Positions 58,452 through 64,000 of a stretch of DNA of 64,000 bases are shown here, in pieces. Source of the stretch: Toxoplasma gondii ME49 (taxonomy: Eukaryota > Apicomplexa > Conoidasida > Eucoccidiorida > Sarcocystidae). The stretch lies in the NCBI RefSeq assembly GCF_000006565.2, contig NC_031476.1, forward strand, positions 3,372,458 to 3,436,457, in the 5' to 3' direction. Each line of letters opens with the position of its first letter. The first letter of the stretch is position 1. Below the pieces are notes generated by a model. The model searched no databases. It worked only from the letters and a program-made list of their open reading frames with translations, and was not told the origin of the DNA. The translations under genes and the position numbers were made by a program.

Positions 58452-60482
58452 CGGTACGAAAGCGAATCAGTTATCACCGTTGGGCGTGACTGCCTCAAAA
58501 ACATGTCAACAAACAAGTTCGTGGCCGAACAGAAAAGAACACTGTATCAGCGTAGTCAACTAGCGGGGAGTGTAGACAGGCGTGGTCGCGTACGCTCGAA
58601 ACAACAAATGCGAAGTTAAGCCCCGTGGGCTCCCGCGTCGGCAGGACATTGGGGTTCGAGACAGAATAACGGTGGTTGGCTGAACGGACCTGACGGCCTT
58701 TTGAACGAAGACAAGGAATCTGCGCCGCTTTCTGGATGAGAATTTCCCACGCAAAACGAAGAAACTGAACATGACTTTTCATGGCGACGGACCTTCGTCT
58801 TAACACACCAGGCCTTCGAGCTCAGCCAACCAGGAGAGGTCACGTGGTTCCCCTTGATGTTGAAACGCGCTTACCATTGATCACAATCGCCTTTGGTGAT
58901 ATGTGTGGATCAGAACTGCCAAAGGTGTTAGCAGATTCAAGTGTAAATAAGGCTGGCTACAATGACTTGTTGATCTTCGCAACAATGGAATACATAAGAG
59001 CCTTGGACGTGCTGAATTCTGCGCATCCGTTAAGGTGATATACTCCTGTTTGAGTCTAGCCGGTGGCTTGTCCACAGAGTGCGGCTCTGTGAAAACAATA
59101 CCAGCCCAAAAGTGACAGAAGACGATCTAATTTTTAGCCACTGCCAACTGGTGAACTATGCCGGTCGGCTTGGTCGATGAGTCGAACTAGGGAAGACTCG
59201 AGGCCGTCTTGCTGCCTTTATACCACACACAAGCTTTAGGCCCTTTCAGAGTGGTCAGCACTCACGGATAAGAGACCGCTGGTGGCAACAGCTTTTCTGT
59301 TTTCCCGTCTTTCCCGATGACAGGCTCACCATGAGAATACTTGTGAGCATCCGTAAAAATGGAAACAGATATGGTGCCTATGTTCCGGAGTGCGGGGTTT
59401 GTCTAAATGATATGGTAACTGCTTTGCACCAATATATATTGGTGATGCGGGCGCCATTTTCCCAACAAGCTGATGCGATTTTTTGTCTGTCAATCGACAG
59501 ATATGTAGCTATCCGCTGCTCAAGATTTTGTCTGCCTGATGCCACCAAGTAACGCTGGGCTGAAGTTTCGCAGCGTCTACATCAAGGAACGGATGATGCG
59601 GTACTGACCAGTCGCCACAATCCGGTCTAAATGGTATAAGGCGCTGTGAAAGAACTCGAGACTTCGCTGCTGCCACTTCCGTGGTCTCAAGCTGCCCACT
59701 TGCCGTTCATCCAGCACTGTGCAGACTAACAACTCTTCTGGAGCTTATCAACCTGATCCGCTTTCTCTCGCGCTTTGCACGACCCTCATGTTAAGTGCAT
59801 TGAGCACTGTGGTCACAGCACAACCGCCTACAATATCAGCCCACTTGCTGCCTTGGATCAGGCCTTACTGCCACAAACAAGTTATGTTTTCATTGCGCAG
59901 GGTTGCCCTGCTGACTGGGGTCGCTTCTTGCTGAAGAATGAAGCGAACAACCGTCATGTCACAGCACGGGTGTACGAGTTTGACGATCGCTCTACGGCAC
60001 ATTCTTTGCCAGCGTAAATTGCATCAGATGTGTTGTTCCTTCGTTGCCTCCACTGTCGAGTGACTACATCCCGTGACGTAGTGCAGTTCACTTACTTGTT
60101 CTGCAGCATGATAACTCTCCCAAGGCGTAACTTGATGAACCACCGTGGACCGGAAAACCACATTCGCGGTGAACCGGTGCAGTTTGGATCACGGTACGTA
60201 TCAGTTCGATCGTTTTCTGCCGGTTGACGGTTATCGACTTGTCCGATTGTGTTTCTTTCCGTGATGAAACGGCACAGCCCTCGTTATGTTAAGGTTCCCT
60301 AACAGTTACCTACTCACTACTCCAACCGTGCATCCATGCCGCCTTTCCGTTTTTGGTGACTCTAACTCTACCGCAGATTTTTGACGGTTCGCAATCTCAT
60401 TGTTTTTGTTTCTTCTGACTTTGGTCCGAAATCAGACATGCTCGACTCAGATGCTCCACAGCATTTCCCAGGCGCCCTCTTT

Positions 60483-60499
60483 CCCCCCTCCCCCCCCCC
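60483..60499. repeat. C-rich homopolymer tract
   Basis: Sixteen C in 17 bases, interrupted by one T. Likely to be length-variable and prone to sequencing error. Confidence 0.8.
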
Positions 60500-61484
60500 G
60501 ACTGTTCGCCCGCACGTGACTGTGACTGTCTCCAGTTCCCGTTTTCACGAGTGGCATGTGTCCCTGTCTTCCCGCCTGAACGTCGTGCTGGCAGATTCGT
60601 TTATGGGCGTTGCACTTAATGCCGCATACACTCCGGCGCCGTTCCTTTCACGCGAGTGTTTGCGGGAACTCCGTACGTTGCTGTTTAACAAAAGGAAACG
60701 GCAGTGTGCACCCGCCTGTGCCGGTTAGGTTGTTGCGCGGACGGTCAAAAGGCTCGCTTTACCAGCAGCAGGGTTTTTCTCCCAGCTCGTTCTTGTCTCT
60801 TTGGAAGTTGCATTTTCCCTGCACCGTATGAAAGTAGAGCCACCTGTTCCTTTCGAATGGCACACACAGAAGACACTACACGTAACTGGCAGAACAGCGT
60901 TGCCGCATCAAACAGCCCGCTGCTGTCGTGCTTCGAGGCTCTTCCCCCCTCCTTTTCCGGCTTTGTTCTCCGCTTGAAGCAACCCTGGTTGTGCCTCAAG
61001 TTTCTCGATTCGGCACTGCCTCGCCCTCTTCACTGCAACTTACCGCTGTGCGCGACCAAGAACCTCGCCCGCTAGAAATTGCCTTGCACCCGACAAGCTC
61101 AGCGTTGTTGCCCCTTTGTTGACATGAAGTCTCTCTCAGGACTGGCCATTCTTGGTGGAGCCGCTCCTCGTCTGAAGCCACACCGATTCCTGACAACTGG
61201 TATGCCTGTTTATTTGCACCAGGCACCTTGTCGTCACCGCGGGACCGGGAGCTTCTCACCGTGGCTCCAAGGTCTTACACTTTCATTTCTCAAGTGTGCA
61301 GCGACTCGAGGGACAGGAACTCGAAAAAAGTTAGATCACAGAGGCGGAAACCCCCCACTGCAGTAGACTTGGGTGGGATGCGAGACACTGCAAAACAAAA
61401 CGCAAAACGCCCTCGTCCCAGTGCCGTCAAAAAACCATCTCTTCCCTTTCTCCCTGTTTTCCTTCTCCTCCCGTATCCAGTCTC

Positions 61485-61537
61485 CTCTCTATTCTACTAT
61501 CAACTCTACCATCCCCTGTACTCTCTATTCTACTATC
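61485..61537 (+). repeat. Two 17-bp direct repeats in the SPY leader
   Basis: CTCTCTATTCTACTATC occurs exactly at 61485-61501 and again at 61521-61537 (period 36). Related degenerate copies (CTCTAC, CTACTCTC) follow to about 61583. The tract is almost free of G and lies 37-135 bases before the ATG. Confidence 0.75.
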
Positions 61538-61619
61538 CCCCATAGTATCCCCTCTACTCCCCCCCATCTACTCTCTACCCCACCATACACGTTTGAAAAC
61601 GTTTTGTCTGCTTTTCGCG

Positions 61620-63690
61620 ATGAACGGACCTGATCCTTCCCGGCCGTGCCTCACGCCGGAGTCTCCTCCTCACAGTCGCGGCCGTTCCTGCCCTCCCTCG
61701 GATCAACTTGGCAATTCCTCTTCGTCTTCTGCTACCACACCGGCAACCGACTTGGACTCTGCACTGCAGGACAACATCTTTGCGCAGGCGCCCTCGGAAA
61801 CTTCTTCTCGTCCTCTTCCGATCCCTGCAGCCAACGCCCTGCGACACCTGCCTTCGCCGCCGCTCGCCAGGGAAGCCTGTGACGGAGGCGCGAGGCCCTC
61901 GCCTCAGCGGAACTGCTGCGACGGCAGGCCGGCTGCATGCAACCACCGTGCAGTCAGCGACGTGTGTGCGTCGCTCCCAGAAAAGTCCTTTGCTCGTCAT
62001 TTCCTCACGTCTTCTGGGACCTTTCCGTCTGCTGCGGAGATCCTAAAGAAAGCGGCGTTCTTCAACTCGGGCAACCGCCCTCATGATGCCCTTCTCCTCT
62101 GCAACGCTGGCCTGGAAGTTTACGCCGAAGATGCCGACTTGTGGAACTGCAAAGGCGTCACTCTTCGAGCTCTTGGAAGACTCCAGGGTCAGTCGAAATA
62201 CTTTCTTCCCAGACGTTTCGACATGTGTGGAAGTCTATTTAGAACCGGCAATATTGCCACCAGTCGTGCGTAGCTACACAACCGTTGGCTTCCTCAAGAC
62301 AGGCAGAGAGGACTCCTCAGCTTTAGCAGAGAGGACTCACGGAGGTACAGCAGCGCAAGGATTCATTGAGTCTATTTGTGCACCTAAGTTCGGACTCGGT
62401 TATTAACGTCTCGTCGCCGCCAGCTTCCCGGAGAAGCAATCCTTTCCGTTGAAGAGCACTTTTCGTGCCGCGCCGGCGTCCTTGCTTTTCTTGTCGAGTA
62501 TTCACTCTCAGGCAGGAGGGGCATGCACACGTTCTTGCGCCAACTGTGACAACTTTAAAACTGTTATTCTTCTACGGATGCAGAGGCACTTGATTGCTGC
62601 CGAGAGGCGCTTCGACTTGATCCACGGAATACAAATGCTCTAAACAACATTGGAGTTGCATTGAAGGAGAGAGGCGAACTTCTACAAGCTGTAAGAGGAC
62701 CTGAACATCCGACGTTTGTCCCCGTTCCTTGCTAGAGAACGGTCTGAGATTCGCAGTCGAACTGCGCTCTTCTGAACGGTCTTTCGTGTCCGAGTCTCTT
62801 TCTTCTGTCAGCGTTTTCTATTTTGTGATGATACTTCTCCGACATTCACTCTCTCCACCCTAGTTTCTGTAACTTACGCGTTTCTGTAGCTTACTCTCCC
62901 TTCTTCCGCTTCCTGGCCGGTCGCTGTGTATGGTTGCTTTCGTTGACTCGGGAAAGCTGCAGACTCAGCCTTTTCCATCGCTTTTCCCAAAAGCCTTCTG
63001 GATCGCGTTTGCAAGTCTTTGCTGAGGTGTGGAGTGTCTTCACATTCATTTCTGTGCATCTGAATCTTTTCACCTCGTCGTTCTCCGCCTGCTGCGGCCT
63101 CGATCTGCACTGCTGCAACAACGAGAATCCGTCTTTTTTTGGAATCCCCTCTGGCATCACGTTGAAAAGCTTAGCACATGCAAATAGTGCCAACACGGTT
63201 TGGTCGCTTGCGAGCAACTCTGCAGTGAGAGGGTCATAGATGCGCTGCACTAATACAGGCGGCAAAATGCCAAAGCAAGAAACATCTGGTGAAGATCAGT
63301 GGCTGAACGACTGTTTCAACTGATTATTCTGACGTATTTGTTCGCCGCCCTCTTTCGCCGCTTTCTGCAACGTGCTTTTTCACTTGTCCTCTTGTGTCTG
63401 CAAGTTCCTTTTTCCGTGTTCTCTGTTCCTGGTCAGCTCAAACCGTTTCTCTCTCACCTCCACGTTCTTTTTCTCTGGCTTTTGCCCTTCTCGCATCTTC
63501 CCTAGGGAACGAAATCCATAGGCGTTCAGGTCCTCTATCATAGGTGTTTCACCGACTGCCGAAGTCCAGGAAAAAGAACTCCTGAAGGCGTACACACAGG
63601 AAGAACGTTCCCCTATCGCATGTGCCTCTTTGCTTTTCATGCAGGTCGAGCACTACCGGGCCTCTCTGGTGGCGAATCCTCACCAACCAA
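61620..63690 (+). CDS. SPY: TPR protein, N-terminus of SPINDLY O-fucosyltransferase (cut by the right edge)
   Basis: SPY puts O-fucose on Ser/Thr of nuclear and cytosolic proteins; in T. gondii it fucosylates proteins in assemblies at the nuclear periphery. Exons seen: 61620-62187, 62584-62690, 63645-63690, with matching phases (1, 0, 1); the last donor (a|gtacga) is less certain. Residues 1-125 are Ser/Pro-rich with a Ser5 run. From about residue 141, TPR units follow: AEILKKAAFFNSGNRPHDAL, DADLWNCKGVTLRALGRL, EALDCCREALRLDPRNTNAL, NNIGVALKERGELLQA, VEHYRASLVANPHQP. Spacing and residues track the first TPRs of plant SPY. The catalytic GT41-like domain must lie to the right of the window, so TPR-only alternatives (or OGT) cannot be excluded from this sequence. 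I recall SPY as a close neighbour of PTS and POFUT2 in T. gondii. The start is the first ATG; a leader rich in pyrimidines precedes it. Confidence 0.78.
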
Positions 63691-64000
63691 GTACGAGGAA
63701 AGGAGGGGGAAAAGCAGACGCGGAAGCTGCATGTTTCACTCACAGTTAGAGCCTCTGAGCTGCCCTCGTAAAGAGAGTGTTACCTGTCGGATTGTCAAAG
63801 GATCGACCGTCATGGCATCAGTGGACGTCAGGCGCTCCGTATGCGGGAGAACAGTCTCGTTAAGACTCACACAGCGACAAACGTTGATAGCGACGACGCA
63901 CAAAAAGGCGTTCGTCACTGTGTTTTCTGTCAAACTTCTGATACTTGTTCGGCGTTTTCGTGGTCGCCAGTGGCGCTGCTCGACACTTCGAAAGGGCATC
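63691..64000 (+). other. Intron of SPY at the right edge
   Basis: After the apparent donor at 63691 no further TPR-coding exon is visible up to the end of the window. Short open frames do not resemble TPR sequence. Confidence 0.5.

Larger units (their letters stand above)
58452..61619. promoter_or_regulatory. Divergent spacer: 4TM protein and SPY promoters
   Basis: About 3.2 kb between diverging starts. No protein gene could be supported. It contains a C-rich tract at 60483-60499 and a pyrimidine-rich leader directly before the SPY ATG. Confidence 0.5.

Noticed and set aside
8335..59445. A shared GGTAACTGCTTTG-ACCAAT string near 8338 and near 59413, possible dispersed repeat
   Set aside because: The similarity covers only about 20 bases with one mismatch and the flanks differ, so chance cannot be excluded without a genome-wide repeat search.

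Overview
The window looks like nuclear DNA of a coccidian apicomplexan, most likely Toxoplasma gondii or a very close relative (Hammondia, Neospora). The evidence is many short exons with GT-AG introns and Toxoplasma-like codon use, (TA)n and TACATA microsatellites inside introns, long gene-free spacers with pyrimidine-rich 5' leaders, and closest protein matches to known T. gondii genes. Function calls come from reading the translated exons against remembered family sequences. No database was searched.

Layout, left to right: (1) 919-9841 (+), 3' part of COG2, a Golgi tethering subunit; its 5' exons are not resolved and probably lie left of the window. (2) 12365-31482 (-), a 25-exon kinesin of about 1756 aa, probably KinesinB, a motor on cortical microtubules. 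(3) 34116-38906 (-), POFUT2, the ER protein O-fucosyltransferase for thrombospondin repeats. (4) 40490-42334 (+), an intronless base-exchange phospholipid synthase of the phosphatidylserine synthase family, probably the coccidian phosphatidylthreonine synthase PTS. (5) 43793-44503 (-), an intronless CYB5D1-like cytochrome b5-fold protein. (6) 47503-54349 (+), translation initiation factor eIF3e with an RGG tail. (7) 56400-58451 (-), an unrecognised four-pass membrane protein. (8) 61620 to beyond the right edge (+), a TPR protein whose repeats match the N-terminus of SPINDLY (SPY), the nucleocytoplasmic O-fucosyltransferase.

For almost all multi-exon genes the splice phases add up exactly across every junction, which supports the models. 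The one junction that needed a non-canonical site is in POFUT2 (a possible GC-AG intron). COG2/kinesin, PTS/CYB5D1 and eIF3e/4TM are convergent pairs. POFUT2/PTS, CYB5D1/eIF3e and 4TM/SPY are divergent pairs that should share promoter regions.

The most interesting biology is the clustering, within about 30 kb, of both known protein O-fucosylation enzymes of the parasite (secretory POFUT2 and nucleocytoplasmic SPY) around a lipid enzyme that makes an unusual parasite phospholipid, next to COG2, which supports Golgi glycosylation, and a cortical-microtubule kinesin. I see no mobile element, tRNA, rRNA or CRISPR.
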